Below, one piece after another: positions 1-11,879 of a DNA stretch of 64,000 nucleotides. The position numbers and the translations under genes were made by a program. How positions within the stretch are numbered: the stretch's first letter is position 1; each line of letters opens with the position of its first letter. Under the pieces are notes generated by a model that was not told where the DNA came from, did no database searches, and worked only from the letters and a program-made list of their open reading frames with translations. This DNA comes from Siphonodentalium dalli. Taxonomy: Eukaryota > Mollusca > Scaphopoda > Gadilida > Siphonodentaliidae. The DNA lies in contig CP136069.1 in the NCBI GenBank assembly GCA_032622095.1, forward strand, positions 80,684,958 through 80,748,957, given 5' to 3'.

Positions 1-92
1 ACATCTACCCGTGTTGTTTGATATTTAGATTGTGTATTTTTTTTTTGTTCTATAAATGAAATGCTTTTATTATTTTTTTTTTCAAATTCAAA

Positions 93-348
93 ATGTCTTC
101 TGACAGTGACATCGAGATTTCTCAGAAAGGAAATAACAGAGGAAGTTTAAAAAGAAAACTTTTAGATAATTTGGCTGATATAGAGGAGATAGGGAAAGAA
201 ATTTCAATATTAGCTGATAAAAATGCTAAAATTTTGTATAGATAATCTAAACTAAATTCAGCTGATAAATTTAAACAGAAACGTGTTAGATGTTACGAAT
301 CTAACGGGGATCATTTAAGACCAGATTGTCCATTTCTTAAAAAAGATT
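93..348 (+). pseudogene. Degenerate short ORF with a zinc-knuckle-like end
   Basis: An ATG at 93 opens a 50-codon acidic, Lys-rich frame that stops at 243-245. The same frame then stays open to a second stop at 346-348 and ends in a Cys/His cluster (C-Y-E-S, then D-H and D-C-P). This resembles a CCHC nucleic-acid-binding knuckle of gag or transposon proteins, but the second Cys is Ser and the spacing to His is one residue short. The in-frame stop and damaged knuckle suggest a relic of a mobile element whose other parts lie outside the window or are lost. The family is not recognised. It could also be a chance frame; the knuckle-like ending is the only real support. Confidence 0.35.
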
Positions 349-949
349 GATTTGATTATGTGTTTTTTGTTGATATTTGTTTGTATATTATGCTTGTATC
401 ATTTATATTCATTAAAGGAACTAAGTGTCGGGGTTCCACATTTCGATTTCTACGAGACTCTGTAATATCGAGTTTTATGAGATTGAATCGTGTTTCCTAC
501 AAATCTACATGAAATGAGAAGAAAAGTTCCGCCACTAACAAAATTTTCCATTTGTTTAGCCCCTGTGGTTTTTTTTACATGCACGAGGTTATTCACTAGG
601 GAATAATTCATATCATTTTAACATCATCTCAGGATAACAGTATTATTTCACTAACCTATCATAACTAACCTACTAACTTTATGCCTATAAATAGTTACAT
701 ATTACTACATGTATTTAATCGGGCGTACTCAAATATTGGCTATGCCTTCAATTAGTTACTAGTTAGTCTGACTATAACATCTGCCTAGAAATATTTTGCC
801 TGACTATACCATCTGAAATAAACATACATCATTACCTAACATAAAATAGGTCGTATTGTAGCTTGGATGTGCTTTTAAAGTAGTTACTATTTAGTATGAC
901 TATAAGATCTGCCTTGTAAAACAGCTCATTTTTGAATATAAATTAGTCG
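349..949. other. Non-coding stretch with a short duplicated motif
   Basis: No coding frame of note. A motif close to TAGTTACTAGTTAGTCTGAC, followed by TATAACATCTGCC, occurs near 753-785 and again in diverged form near 880-915, so part of this stretch is an old local duplication. Confidence 0.4.
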
Positions 950-1110
950 TTATTGCAACGTTTACATTCGTTAAATACTATTTACGAAATCCCGTGGGGG
1001 TGGGGATTATCAGACGACGACTACACCTATATAAATTTGTCGGTAATGTATCGTTTAACATTCAATAGGTAGTATTTATGAAATCCCGTGGGGGTGGGGA
1101 TTCCAAATGA
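950..1110. repeat. Two-copy tandem repeat with a GTGGGGGTGGGG core
   Basis: The block ACTATTTACGAAATCCCGTG plus GGGGTGGGGATT occurs near 977 and again, slightly changed, near 1071, about 95 bp apart. Short G-rich tracts sit in an otherwise AT-rich region. Confidence 0.6.
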
Positions 1111-1254
1111 CCACACCCTAATGCTCCGTTATATATATAAATATTCCCTCTATTTAATACTACTACTGTGGTCAACACTGGTGCAAAATTTACCCCTTTT
1201 AGCTCAATTATACAGCGTAAAGTTTGAGCGATTGCCATGGGTTGGCGTCCGTCG

Positions 1255-1862
1255 ACCGTGCGTGCATCAAAAATGTCCTTGGGCACGCCCTATAGGCTGT
1301 CACTCATCCGATCTTCACCAAACTTCGCATGTACTTGTAGCTGCAGATGGGAGCTATCGAATTTCGATGAAAAAACATGGCCGCCAGCAGTCATCATCAA
1401 TTTCAATTTGAATCCATCGTACACCACACAGCCCGTATTTATGGCGGGATGTTTTTTAATTTTGCAGGCACGATCGTGATCACCTGTAGATGGGAGCTAT
1501 CGAATTTGAACGATTTTTCGATTTAAAACATGGCCACCGGCAGCCATCTTGAATGACTAAATCATTTGGCACAGCCTACAGACCATATCCCCCATCCAAT
1601 CATCACCAAACTGCATATGTATCTTCGGGATGACCTCTAGATGGGAGCCTCGTATTTTGACCGAAATTTAAAAACAAAACATGGCTGCCAGCAGCCATCT
1701 TGAATTTTACATTTGAATCAATCGGCATACCATGGAGCCCGCATGTATTGGAGAATTGATCTGAACATTTACAGGTATGTTTATAATCACCTCTAGATTG
1801 GAGCTAGCAAATTTGAAAATGTTTCAATGAAAAATACGGCGCCCGCAGCCATCTTGGATTTT
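1255..1862. repeat. Degenerate tandem array, unit roughly 150-190 bp
   Basis: Four diverged units can be followed. Each contains a version of GATGGGAGCTATCGAATTT followed some 40 bp later by AACATGGC-CC-GCAGCCATCTTGAAT. Cores lie near 1345, 1490, 1640 and 1795. Open frames across it are repeat artefacts. Confidence 0.6.
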
Positions 1863-2199
1863 AGTTTTTAGAGAAATTCAAGAGCGCAGAGAGGGTACAG
1901 TGGTTGCGATGATGTGAAGAATATGGGTGGCGTAGATACAAACTTGGTGATGGCATCAGGCCTGAGACAGAAAACGAATTGATTGATAATAATTCTGATT
2001 ATAAAACAATAAATTAATGAATAGTTAAAATTTGAAATTTCAAACGTCATATACTTTCAACAAACAAAAATAATATATCTAACACTAATCGAAACAAAAC
2101 GAAACAACTGTTAAATGTATATAAAATACCAAGATGTCAAGCATAATAAGCATTTTTGAGAATAAACACAAATCAAACAATAGCTATATTTATATACTA

Positions 2200-2965
2200 C
2201 TAGAAGGTGACCCGACTTCGTCCGGGCTTTGACCTTGAGTTGACCATTTTGAAGGTCAAGGTCAGGTGGGGTCAAACACCAACACCCCAAAAATGGTGGA
2301 AATCGGCCCAGCGGATACCGGGAAATCGGCCCAGCGGATACCGAGATACCCTATATATGCATCAAATTTCGTCCGTAAAAATCCGCCAGTTTAACCCGAT
2401 TTGATTTCCACTCAAGTATTTAAACGCGCCTCATATACACACGCTAATTAATTATGAAGTTTCAACGTGCCCGAGATATCGCCAAGACGTCTGAAACAGT
2501 CAAATGCATCGGCCGGTTAAGCGTTAACGTGATCTAACGTTATGACCTCTAACGGCGTCATAGAAGTTACGCATTGTTTTTATCCTGATGGAAGATAGTA
2601 CCACTTCTTCTTGATAATTGAGGCAGATAACTAAAGCGGATACATACGCATTATATATCGTTGGAAAGAGGAAACACGAAAGATTCCCACAGTGTCATTA
2701 TTATGACTGGCATTTTATTATTCGCGCTGTTTCGAATCGATTTGTAAGCACCGAACTCAAATGAAAGTCCCGTAACACAGCGTGAAAACAGATTTGACCT
2801 CGGCACGTGAAAAGTTTACCTCGGATCTGAAAATTAATATGCCCATGTTACTTCCCGACCGATAGTACCCTCACATACGAAGTTTCATCGAAATCGGGTC
2901 GGCCGTTTTCGAGTTCATCGCGAACACACACACACACAGACAGATCTTCCAAAATATATAATAGA
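2200..2965 (-). mobile_element. Non-autonomous Helitron-like element
   Basis: Read on the - strand it starts with TCTATTATATATTTTGGAAG and ends TCACCTTCTAG, sitting between A and T with no target duplication. These are the Helitron rules (5'-TC, 3'-CTAG, A^T target). A short hairpin CCCG...CGGG lies just before the CTAG end. A CA-repeat follows the 5' end. The ends match those of the element at 28617-29364, which is proven by an empty site. No Rep/helicase gene is present, so it depended on helper proteins. Confidence 0.75.
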
Positions 2966-3025
2966 TATATACACCAGATACGCATTAATGTTACTGTACA
3001 GTACAGCCTGTTCTCAAAATATGCT

Positions 3026-3385
3026 CATATTGAACTCATTTCAAAAACACAAATAAGCCCATATCGGTATTATTTGAATCTGAATTACGCTATATATGAA
3101 CCTATATCGAATTACCAGATTTACGCTCTTTATAATGATTTTCACTGTGGCACGCACCATAAACGGAATAACGGGTATAAGTCCACTATAGGATTATTTC
3201 AGAATCAGATAAGTCCAATATGAACCCATGTGGATATTTACGATCTGTATAATGTGTTTTCACTGTGGCCCTCGCCATAAAACGGAATAACGGGTATAAG
3301 TTCTCTATGGGCTTATTTCAGAATCAAATAAGTCCAATATGAACCTATGTGGATATTTAGGTCCAATATGAACTGATGGGTGCAA
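3026..3385. repeat. Dispersed repeat, copy 1, with internal duplication
   Basis: It contains two tandem versions of a ~130-bp unit with the phrases AACGGGTATAAGT and ATAAGTCCAATATGAACC. The same sequence, in a single unit, is found at 6047-6290. It has no coding content and its family is unknown. Confidence 0.65.
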
Positions 3386-3679
3386 TATGCGTCGCCCCAC
3401 CCATTATGCGTCAATAAATATGATTACGTCTTGAATATTTGAATATGGAAATTCGTAACTTAGTTTATGGCTGGAGCCATTAAGTAAATGTTTATTGAAT
3501 TATCGCATTTGACTTTAATATAACCTGTTAACCTGAACATTTACAGAAGACATCTTTGACTCCAATTAATTATTTGTCTATATATTATCGATATTTTATC
3601 GTTTTGTTACCGGGAATTTGTTTAAATTGACGTAGTCTCACTTTAATCACTTGTTAGAATGAACATTATTTTATTGCAG

Positions 3680-3779
3680 AAAGTTAACAGCACATGCAGG
3701 AATAACCAAATAATGCTACCAACATTGATGAACAATTCCAGATGTTCCATTATTGAGGATGACTGTTTACCGAGTGCAG
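3680..3779 (+). CDS. Host gene exon 1 of those seen: Cys-containing segment upstream of ILEI domain
   Basis: The segment is bounded by acceptor TTATTGCAG and donor G|GTGAGA. It is 100 bp: 33 open codons starting at phase 0 plus one base (G) that joins the first two bases (GT) of the next exon to make Gly. The translation has three Cys and potential N-glycosylation sites (N-S-T, N-N-S), fitting a secreted or lumenal protein. It is not recognisable alone. The assignment rests on splice sites and phase continuity with 7572-7651. At least one upstream exon must exist, with the start codon and probably a signal peptide; it was not identified here and may lie left of the window. It could be a neighbouring gene's exon or chance, but the phase match argues against that. 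Confidence 0.6.
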
Positions 3780-3870
3780 GTGAGAATATAATATAAACAG
3801 TGGTATAAATGCCATTTCTGTTTTGGGAATGATTATTAAGTTGTGTTTTTTACATCAGCCTGTTATCTTG

Positions 3871-6035
3871 GTTGATTGATTGGTTGAGGGTTTAACGTCG
3901 TTTTAGCCGCTATGCCATATCACGACCAAGAACAGAATCAGGGATAAAAAAGATTGTGGCGAAGCAACTATGTAAATAAATCAGGCAGTGGATTAGATTA
4001 AAACAATACAATGATGAGCTATGTACAAATAAAATCACCCAAGAGGAATGTTTCCACTTGGAGTCAGGAATATAAATTCAAGAACTGACTAGTGTGCAAT
4101 CATACTATAACACGTATAAAACTAGTACAAGAATAGATAATAAATAGCAAATAAATAACACAAAATTACCAAGGAGCCACATCGAAATATGTAAAGTAGC
4201 TTTTTAAATCAGATATTGAAGTGATAAGGTATTAATATTTGATGAATCGCATATAAACCTTTATCAATGCGTCAAGCTGATGGTCGGGTGGGTGAGACAA
4301 AATGTCATCCCTCACTCAACCGACAGCCTCGATCCACAAATACTGTTTCTTGTCTTTGAGAGTTAACTGTTTCTCATCAATCATGTGGTCAAACTCTTTC
4401 CGAGAGTCGAAACGTTTGAGTGACTTTGGCGATCTTTGTTTCGAAGAAACAGGCGATTTTTCTTTTGGAACAATATGATCAACATGCATAGATTGTTTCG
4501 GAGGAAATGTCTCAACGACAGAAGCTGTGTCCATAACCTGCGCTGCAGCTTCTGAAACAGGAATAATATCAGTCGCCTCAACTTGTGTTGCTAGTGATAT
4601 GCTGACGAATTTGGTTTGACTATGTGTCTGAGTGCTGGCATCCACACTTTTGTAGACACGATTGCTGAATATGTGACAAGTGGAATGGATGGTCAATGAC
4701 CAACTGTATTCTTAGCATATATATATGACAGATGCTTCTCAGCTTCACATCGTTGAATCTTGAATAGTCCCAAATGGGACACGAACGATCCATCGCAGCA
4801 TTTGAACCTTGACAGTTTGAACATTGATTCGTACAATCCTTATGATCATGACCAGAAATATAATTTCGTGCACATACGGTTTCTTTACTTTTACAATGTT
4901 CCCGGCCATGGCCATACCCCTGATATTTAAAACATCGCAATTGATTTGGAACATATGTACTTAAAGCCATCTTCATATTCCCAACCTTCAATATCGGTGG
5001 ATGTTCGCACCGATTGAAGGTCAGAAGATAACTGTTAAACTGAACTTTTTGACCTTCAACTGTCTTTGTAAATCTACGGACTTCTGTAAATCCGTGTGGT
5101 ACTAATATCTCTGACTCCGAAGAATCAGCTATATCGCTAGTCCTCAACACAGCTCTGCTACTGTTCAATGTCTTGTGAGGAGTAACCAAAACTGGTGTTT
5201 GTGCAATAGATGTTAATTGCAATGAGCGTCAGCTTGAATTGTTCTTGAACATTCGATCAAGAGAGAGCCACTGAGTGACCCAGTCCTGATCGGGTTGACA
5301 GATTGTAATTCCCGGCTATGCTTTGGAGAGTTTTTATCAATCACAAATATAGAAGGTCTCTTGACATTGGGATCAAAACCAATTGCCAAGTACCGAGGAT
5401 AAACCTCAGCATCAGTGGAACTTGGCGGGCGGTCTTTCGTTTTTGTTTGTTATGAGTTGCCATATGAAAAGCAAATAATCGACAACTAGCCCAGCAGACG
5501 CCTCGGACTACCCTTCGAATTATGGTCGGACTAAAGACTGGTACATAGCTGAAGCGGTGACCCGTTTAATGACTGCATATAGCAGCCTCCCAGTACCTCT
5601 CCACAGTGAGACAGGCGTGAGCAGTACAACATTGAAACATTTAGCAGTGATGAAGACGAAATGCAAACAGACATGACACGAAAGAAACATACATGAAAAA
5701 CAGAAGACACAACTAGACACCAGAAATATAATAGAACAGATGGCAGAACTGTAATCTGAAACATTGTGGAGAGGCGTGACTAGACGATTTATTGAGCCGC
5801 GTCAACTCAACCATCCGTCTTGAGGAGATGTAGGACCAAAGAGGACCACGAACGTATCCGCAGGTCGATGCCTCACGTGATACGGCCGCCCTAATACCCC
5901 CAGGACTCCTACAGCGCACCTCACGGGATGCACCCACGGCAAACATGGTGCCACATTATGTGATTCTTACTCCTCGCTGAGGAGCGGTAGGGCGTAGGCA
6001 TATTCTAACCCAGTCCCACACAGGGGGGGGGGGTA
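3871..6035 (-). mobile_element. Internally deleted non-LTR retrotransposon (LINE) with target-site duplication
   Basis: The insert is flanked by the direct repeat TGTTATCTTG at 3861-3870 and 6036-6045. Read on the - strand it opens with a C-run and a 5' leader of about 600 bp (5440-6035), then the ORF1 pseudogene, then a 3' region ending in GTTAAACCCTCAACCAATCA. That tail resembles LINE tails recalled from molluscs. The endonuclease/reverse-transcriptase ORF2 is absent. Both ends and the duplication are preserved, so this copy was inserted either already deleted, using a helper's enzyme in trans, or lost ORF2 later. It lies in the intron between the first two exons. Confidence 0.75.
4316..5440 (-). 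pseudogene. LINE ORF1 (gag-like, three zinc knuckles), broken
   Basis: ORF1 of I/Jockey-type LINEs encodes an RNA-binding protein that packages the element's RNA. Three frames carry it. About 5440-5222 holds the N-terminal part, including a segment like L-L-I-E-C-S. 5222-4620 holds the conserved V-T-P-H-K-T-L-N-S-S motif and three knuckle-like Cys/His clusters. 4696-4316 holds a V-D-A-S-T-Q-T segment typical of the region after the knuckles, then a charged tail. At least two frameshifts break it. Key residues are also lost: the second Cys of knuckle 1 is Tyr, the second Cys of knuckle 2 is Asn, and the His of knuckle 3 is Asn. The protein cannot be made intact. The superfamily (I/Jockey-like) is inferred from memory of the motif order. 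Confidence 0.75.
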
Positions 6036-6046
6036 TGTTATCTTGA

Positions 6047-6290
6047 ATATAAACTCATTGAACTTATTTCAAAAACACAAATAAGACCATATCGGCATTA
6101 TTTGAATCTGAATGACGCTCTATATGAACCGAAATCGACTTACCAAATGTACGCGCTTTATAATGTGTGTTCACTTTGGTCCGCGCCATAAAACAAAATA
6201 AAGTGTATAAATCCACTATGGGTTTATTTCAGAATCAAATAAGTCCAATACAATACGAACTTTTTGAATATATAGGTCCAATATCAACCT
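6047..6290. repeat. Dispersed repeat, copy 2
   Basis: Single-unit copy of the sequence at 3026-3385, in the same orientation. Shared phrases include TTCAAAAACACAAATAAG and ATTTCAGAATCAAATAAGTC. The LINE at 3871-6035 lies between the two copies. Confidence 0.65.
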
Positions 6291-6860
6291 ATTTACGCGC
6301 GGATATGTTGCTAACATGTTGTATCATAAAAGTGTGAATGTTAGTTCTGAAACGTCGCATGTCATATTTTCGACATTTCTTGCTAAAACAAAGTTGGCTA
6401 GATTGCTATGATGGGGCGCATGAACGAGAGTGTTTTTTCCTGATCAATGATTAATCTAAATCACAGAAAAAGACAGAAACGCCGCATCTAAAACGTGGTA
6501 TACCACGAGCTGCTTATTTATCACTTGACATGCTTGTATATAGTTCACAACAGCCAAATGTTAATTAACAGTAAAATAATACCAAATTGACGTATGTCAT
6601 TTTGCTATTGGACATACAAAATGCTACTGTAATTACATAAGCTAATAACATTGGGGTTGAACTGAGCAGCGACGTCACTATACTGTTCCAAATGTGTAAC
6701 GATATATCCAACTCAAAATGCATCATCATATTGATGTTATTTACTGAAATTTAAAAATAGCTTAACTTTACCTAAATACGTTTTATATAGTTTCTGGAGT
6801 ATGAAATAATAGATATGAGCGCGAAGACACCTGTCTGGAAGCGCTTATATCAATTAATAT
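6291..6860. other. Intronic stretch with nothing recognised
   Basis: AT-rich sequence without a convincing frame, inverted repeat or copy elsewhere in the window. Confidence 0.4.
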
Positions 6861-6864
6861 TGAT

Positions 6865-7165
6865 TTTATATCGATATTATCTTATATAATACGATAATCG
6901 GTTGGGACATTTTTTCGTACCTATTTTTAGAACAGACCGTCACGAAGCGTTCACGAGATTTCAGATAGAGATATATTTGTGAGAGTCGTATATTGTCCCA
7001 ATTTGATTGCATGTATTACATCAGACAATTCGAAATAAAATCAATATTAATTAAGCGTTTCAGGACAGGGGTCTTCTATTCATATTTATTATTTTATACC
7101 AGGAAACTATTTATAACTTGTTATAGGAAGAGATATACTATCTTTAATAATGTCCGTTTCGGACG
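6865..7165 (+). repeat. Dispersed repeat, copy related to 39310-39665
   Basis: Shared phrases with the copy at 39310-39665 include TCTTATATAAT, GGGACATTTTTTCGTACC / GGGACATATTTTTCGTTACT, AATAAAATCAATATT and GGACAGGGGT-TTC-ATTCATATTTATTATTTT. Divergence is substantial. The following 7690-7830 also resembles 39945-40100, so a larger old element is probably represented at both sites. No coding frame is preserved. Confidence 0.6.
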
Positions 7166-7571
7166 GTTTGTCTAGTAGTTAGTAAACATAGGATTCAACA
7201 TGCCCCTGGAATATAAATTAATGGTGTGCTCTGTTTCGATAAGGCTATATGTGCAACCGGGACTGATTATTTTGTCCAAAGGCGCTTACATGTGTAACAA
7301 ATGTATTTCAATGACAAAGTGAGTATTCGCCATAACCACATTGTGTTATAACAACATTGTAGAAGTTTGGAAGCCCCCATTGTATTGTGTGCCGAATAGA
7401 AATTGTGGAGATGTTGTTATCTTTTTTTACTGAACACATTTCATATAGACAGCCCTTTTACTTATATTAGAAACATATCACCAACGAGAGCTGTCATTTA
7501 ACATTCTTAATAAATGAGGATATATTAACTTAAAATACATTTACATACATACAGATTCGTTCTCATTTTAG

Positions 7572-7651
7572 GTTTACTAACAATAGAAGCGTATACATAC
7601 TTCGGCAGCGTTTACCAGAACGAGTTGCAGATCGACTTCAATGGAACCGCG
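7572..7651 (+). CDS. Host gene exon 2 of those seen: beta-strand segment before ILEI core
   Basis: Acceptor CTCATTTTAG|G and donor GCG|GTAAGA bound 80 bp. The first two bases complete the Gly codon begun at 3779, then 26 open codons follow and the exon ends in phase 0, matching the next exon. The translation alternates hydrophobic and polar residues (L-T-I-E-A-Y-T-Y-F-G-S-V-Y) and ends in a polar N-G-T sequon. It resembles the strand pairs that precede the ILEI domain in POMGNT1-like proteins. The next intron is over 29 kb and holds the 15-kb gypsy element, so splicing spans several kinds of mobile DNA. Confidence 0.7.
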
Positions 7652-7849
7652 GTAAGACTGGTCTAAGTCTATATTTGCGAATGTCTCTCTGTCTGTCTGT
7701 CTGTTCTATAGAAATTATCGGGGGGTCATCTAGAGGGAACCAAAGGGGTCTGACATGGGTAACTTTTTACGAGGAAGATCATTTTCTAAAGTAACACTGT
7801 TGTTGTCAAGGGCAGAAAAGGGGGAGGGGTAGAAAACAAAATTTGTCGC

Positions 7850-8110
7850 AGATTTCCACCAAACTTATACGTAATCATCTCCATGATATGAGGATTCTAA
7901 TTATGTGGTTTAAAGATGCCAAAGGTGGTGCCGTTTGTGTCATGGGGAGCACGGCATAGGGTGGGTCACCACAATTGATAAACCATTTTAGCGCCGATTT
8001 CCAACAAATTGATACACATTATTCTCCACGAAATGGGGACTCTAATGGTATGGCTTAAATGATTTATTCGGTCTAGAAACTACCAAACGCGATCGGAAAG
8101 CCCTCCTTGT
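7850..8110. repeat. Tandem-repeat family (unit about 140-155 bp), first block
   Basis: Diverged units contain TTTCCACCAAA-TTATAC, TCTCCATGATATGAGGA-TCTAAT, GGTTTAAAG-TGCCAAA and CACCACAATTGATAAA. The same units recur at 8268-8345, 30640-30935 and 32220-32645. Confidence 0.65.
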
Positions 8111-8267
8111 TGTGATTGAAATGACCCAAGTCCCATCACGATCGCATAATAATAAACTGAAAAATAAATATATAGTACCACCAACGATATTCGGAGATTT
8201 TCGTGACTAAACTACGGATGGCGTAGTAGTGGCCGAGCAAATTAAAAAACACAGATTCGGAGTTTAT

Positions 8268-9235
8268 TATGCATATTCTTATCCATGATATGAGGAGTAT
8301 AATGGTGTGTTTTAAAGGTGTCAAAAATGGCGCCGTTCGAGTGAGGGGTACACTGAATGGGAGAATTGATTAAGTAACAGATTACCACATAACTTACACA
8401 TAATAATCTCCATGCTATCAGGGGCCTAATGGAGTGGCTTGGAGTTTTCAAGAGTGGTGTCCGTCGAGTCAGGTGTTGAAGTATGTTGTGAAGTATGGGG
8501 TTTTGGCAACAATGATGTTTGGAAAGAGTTCACCGTACATTTCTTAAACACGACCATCGACCCCAAATGATATGTTGTACGGGGAATGTGGGAGACTACC
8601 ATTATATATACAGATATATACAAGGATGATGACATTCTGGACTAAGATTATGAATAGTAACGGCGGTATATATCAAAGAGTAATTTATAAATTAGCCCAT
8701 TCAATGTTTGACATAAACGACGACAGATTCCCCTGGTTGCACAAAGTTTATAATATATTAGAAGACAATGAACAAATACTTTATTGGCACATGGAACAGA
8801 TACCGGATAGCAACCAACTTATCTCATACTTGAAATGTAGTCTAATATCCCAGTTTAGAAACTCATGGGAAACGACTTAAATAACTCGAGCCGTGGCCGC
8901 ATATATAGAAATTTCAAGCACGATTTATCATTCGAAAATTATCTTGTAACACAACACAGCAAATCAGTTCATCTTGTGTAAATTTAGAACCAGCAATCAT
9001 CGACTCCCGATTGAAATAGGTCGTTGGAGAAACTCCGAACAATCTGATCGCGTATGCCAACTCAGCAAATCCGGTAAAAATTGGAGACGAGTTCCATTAC
9101 CTTCTCATATGCGAACGCTTATCTAAAGCCAGGCGCCGTTTATTAATAACGTTTTCGGACAAGCGCCCCAATACAATCACTATGAGCCAACTACTTCTTA
9201 ACCATAAAATCCAACAAGCCTACAAGCTCTTACAT
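8268..9235 (+). mobile_element. Composite repeat copy A: tandem unit plus LINE ORF2 C-terminal fragment
   Basis: One tandem unit is followed at about 8440 by sequence encoding the C-terminal part of a LINE ORF2, after the RT domain. From 8572 a frame reads Y-G-E-C-G-R-L-P-L-Y-I and continues for about 100 residues. After a frame break, other frames carry S-N-H-R-L-P-I-E-I-G-R and a C..C..H..C-like block (C-Q-L, G-D-E-F-H-Y-L-L-I-C-E-R) typical of the zinc-binding tail of CR1/RTE-like ORF2 proteins. The product is dead: there is no endonuclease or RT core, and several frameshifts. Copy B at 30690-31808 starts and ends in the same places, so the composite, not the LINE alone, was duplicated. 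Confidence 0.7.
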
Positions 9236-9249
9236 CAGCATAAAATAGT

Positions 9250-9990
9250 ATAATTTTTTCATAAAAATTGCCAATTTTTCAAGGTATTTTCAATTTTGTT
9301 CAAGGTGGTAGTAGTCACATGATAATGCAAATGACCCATAACATGAGCATATCAATGAGACACATATCACTTGTTATAAGAAGCTAATCTGGCAAGTATT
9401 TTGGATTTTATAGCCAGTGATATACATATATATATATCATACAAGTTTGTCATTTCCACTGGTGGGTATGGTCATTTGAAGGTTAATAGCACTAAAATTT
9501 GGTCACATATAAGAAAATGCTTCAGCACTTCAAAGAGAGCATATTTTTGTTTAACTAATTCAATATACACCCACATCCAGTTATCTCTGATCACCCTTGC
9601 AGACCTGAAAATATCATATTTTAGTCTTCCATGTGCTGTTAAAGTCATGTGCTTGATGCTCAGCTGCTCAAATCTGGACTCAATGACCTCACATTACCAG
9701 AAGTTCTCTCATGGAAAGGATCTAGTATAGTCTTCCATAGCTGAGCCAAGTTTGCAACACCAGACCCCAAAAACTGTGTGAAAATGGGGCCTGAACATGA
9801 CCTGTGGTGGAAATTTGTGCTTTTTTGATGAATAATGTGTTAAAGGGGGGGGGGGTGGGGTTAAATTGTGTGTGATAAATAAAGAACCACAGAAGTGATA
9901 TTGTTTTTGAACACATTTTTTCCATTGATGGGCAATTCTGAAGAAATGTAGGGAGTTACAATTATTCCGCGAAAAAGCGGGCTATCGCTT
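9250..9990. other. Intronic stretch with nothing recognised
   Basis: No supported gene. It contains a G-run near 9845-9857 and short AT-dinucleotide tracts. Open frames here have no recognisable motifs. Confidence 0.4.
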
Positions 9991-9992
9991 TA

Positions 9993-10443
9993 GGTTACAC
10001 TGGTGTAAATAAGCTTCGGAGAGACCTCTAGCGGATGCGGGAGGAATATATAGGAGAGAATAAAATAGACACTGGGCCCTGATTGGTCAATAGACTTGTG
10101 TGCTTTTGCATGAAAAAATCATCACACCTCTTCTTTATGGTTTCCCACTGGTAAAATAGCCATTGGCACAAGAATTAACCCTCTGTAGTGAAGTTTGAAT
10201 TTTTTGTTGTGGTCTAAAATATGACAGCATTTTTTGTATGCGGTTCTGACACTAGTTAGGAAAACACAAGATTTAAAGGCGAATTCCCTGCCTGTCGTAC
10301 CTGATTTTTTTGTGCAAAAAGTTTCCCAAAGTGTCAATTTTCCAGATTTAAAGAAAATTTTGGACCCAATGTTTATATTGCCAATAGTATAGGCTAAAAC
10401 GTTAGCACTGAGGCCTATGGAAAACATTTACACCTGTGTAACC
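9993..10443. mobile_element. MITE with 20-bp terminal inverted repeats and TA flanks
   Basis: The left end GGTTACACTGGTGTAAAT and the right end ATTTACACCTGTGTAACC are inverted copies with one mismatch. The dinucleotide TA flanks both ends (9991-9992 and 10444-10445), as expected of Tc1/mariner-type targets. The 451-bp interior has no transposase, so it is non-autonomous. Confidence 0.7.
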
Positions 10444-10445
10444 TA

Positions 10446-10482
10446 GTGGCCGAGCAAATTAAAAAACACAGATTCGGAGCCG
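10446..10482 (+). repeat. Short direct repeat of 8230-8262
   Basis: GTGGCCGAGCAAATTAAAAA plus ACACAGATTCGGAG is present both here and just before the composite repeat at about 8230. It lies immediately outside the MITE end, so it is flanking DNA duplicated before or together with the neighbouring elements. Confidence 0.6.
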
Positions 10483-11879
10483 GAGTTTATTATGCCGACT
10501 GATACTAAAATGCGGAATCGGTTTGTGCGCGAGCTGTATATATAGATTACATCGCCATGCGATGAGTGTCTTCAGTAAATAGCGATACCGTGGTTCAGTT
10601 TGGAAGTCATTATGGTATAGCAACCCATATGTACACACACGTACATATATTCACGCCCGATAACCCTATAGGCTGGTGGCTGTGGGTAGGCATATTGCTG
10701 TAGTGATATTGTGTGGCGGTTTTCACACGTGTGCTCAGAATTTGAGGAAAATCATAAATTCTGTAATCCACCCGGCGAGAACGCTTATGGCATTAGATAG
10801 GACCATGACTGGTGTACTCATACACCATTTGTGATAGCCGTGTGCCTTTAGATATATTTTTTATTACTTAAATTTGTCGAATTTTACAACCGTTTTTTGT
10901 CGTTTATCAAAGAAACTACCTAATATAAATGGTAGAAATCTCGATATGTAGGCTTCATGTACACATGTCACTAGATGCACATTCCATTGATACAATGAAA
11001 CCAAAATCCACAATAAAAGACATATTTTTCGTGGAAAAATATCGATTTTCCTGAGTGTCATATCACAAATTTATGACAGGCATATTGCCTCCGCAGATAG
11101 GCTCATGGCAAAGCACAAACTTGTTATGATAGGCAAGTGGCATTGTTGATAGGCACGTGGTAAATATTGACTAAGCTCCAATTTAGCACGTTAAAGCCAA
11201 CAATATGCAACTTCTGGCATATATTATTTTATAAATACACTCTGGAATGATTATTCATTCATATAAAATAGACAGAACCACACATATGTGTGCATGACGT
11301 GAAAATTAACGCACGAGTTTGTTACGCGGAATGTTACAACGTTACAACGATGGGCCGCGAGTTGTAACTTGCAGCATAATTTAATTTTCTCACCACGCAC
11401 ACATAATGTGTGGTTGTGTTTTATTACACACCCACTAGAACTATTCAACATCGAGATTTAGCGTTTATTGATTCGTTTCTGTCGTAATTTATAGCCATTT
11501 TTATCAAACTGATAGGCGACTTTATTAATAAAGTTTGTAGTTCTTGTTGAAAAGATAAAGTTGACGTAATTTTTGACTCGTGACGTCGACGTTTTCCGTA
11601 TTGTATACGTGTTGAATACGTTGGTAAAGATATTGTATGGGCTACACTTCTCAATATAAGAAAATTAACACAATAGGTGTGTAATAAATATATAATTTGA
11701 CTTGCGTGTTTGGCAACCGACAATAACACTATATTTATTGGAACTAATATATTTTTCGTTCTCGTTTCGGTTGCAAGCATGGCACTCAAATATAAATGTT
11801 TTAACTGACATTATTTTAGCTTCTTTCTGAAATAAATAATTGAGCGGAGCCTGAGTCAGATATAAATACAATTGGACCA

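Noticed and set aside
1088-1479. Overlapping frames of 80-107 codons
   Set aside because: They lie in the tandem array at 1255-1862 and change frame between units.
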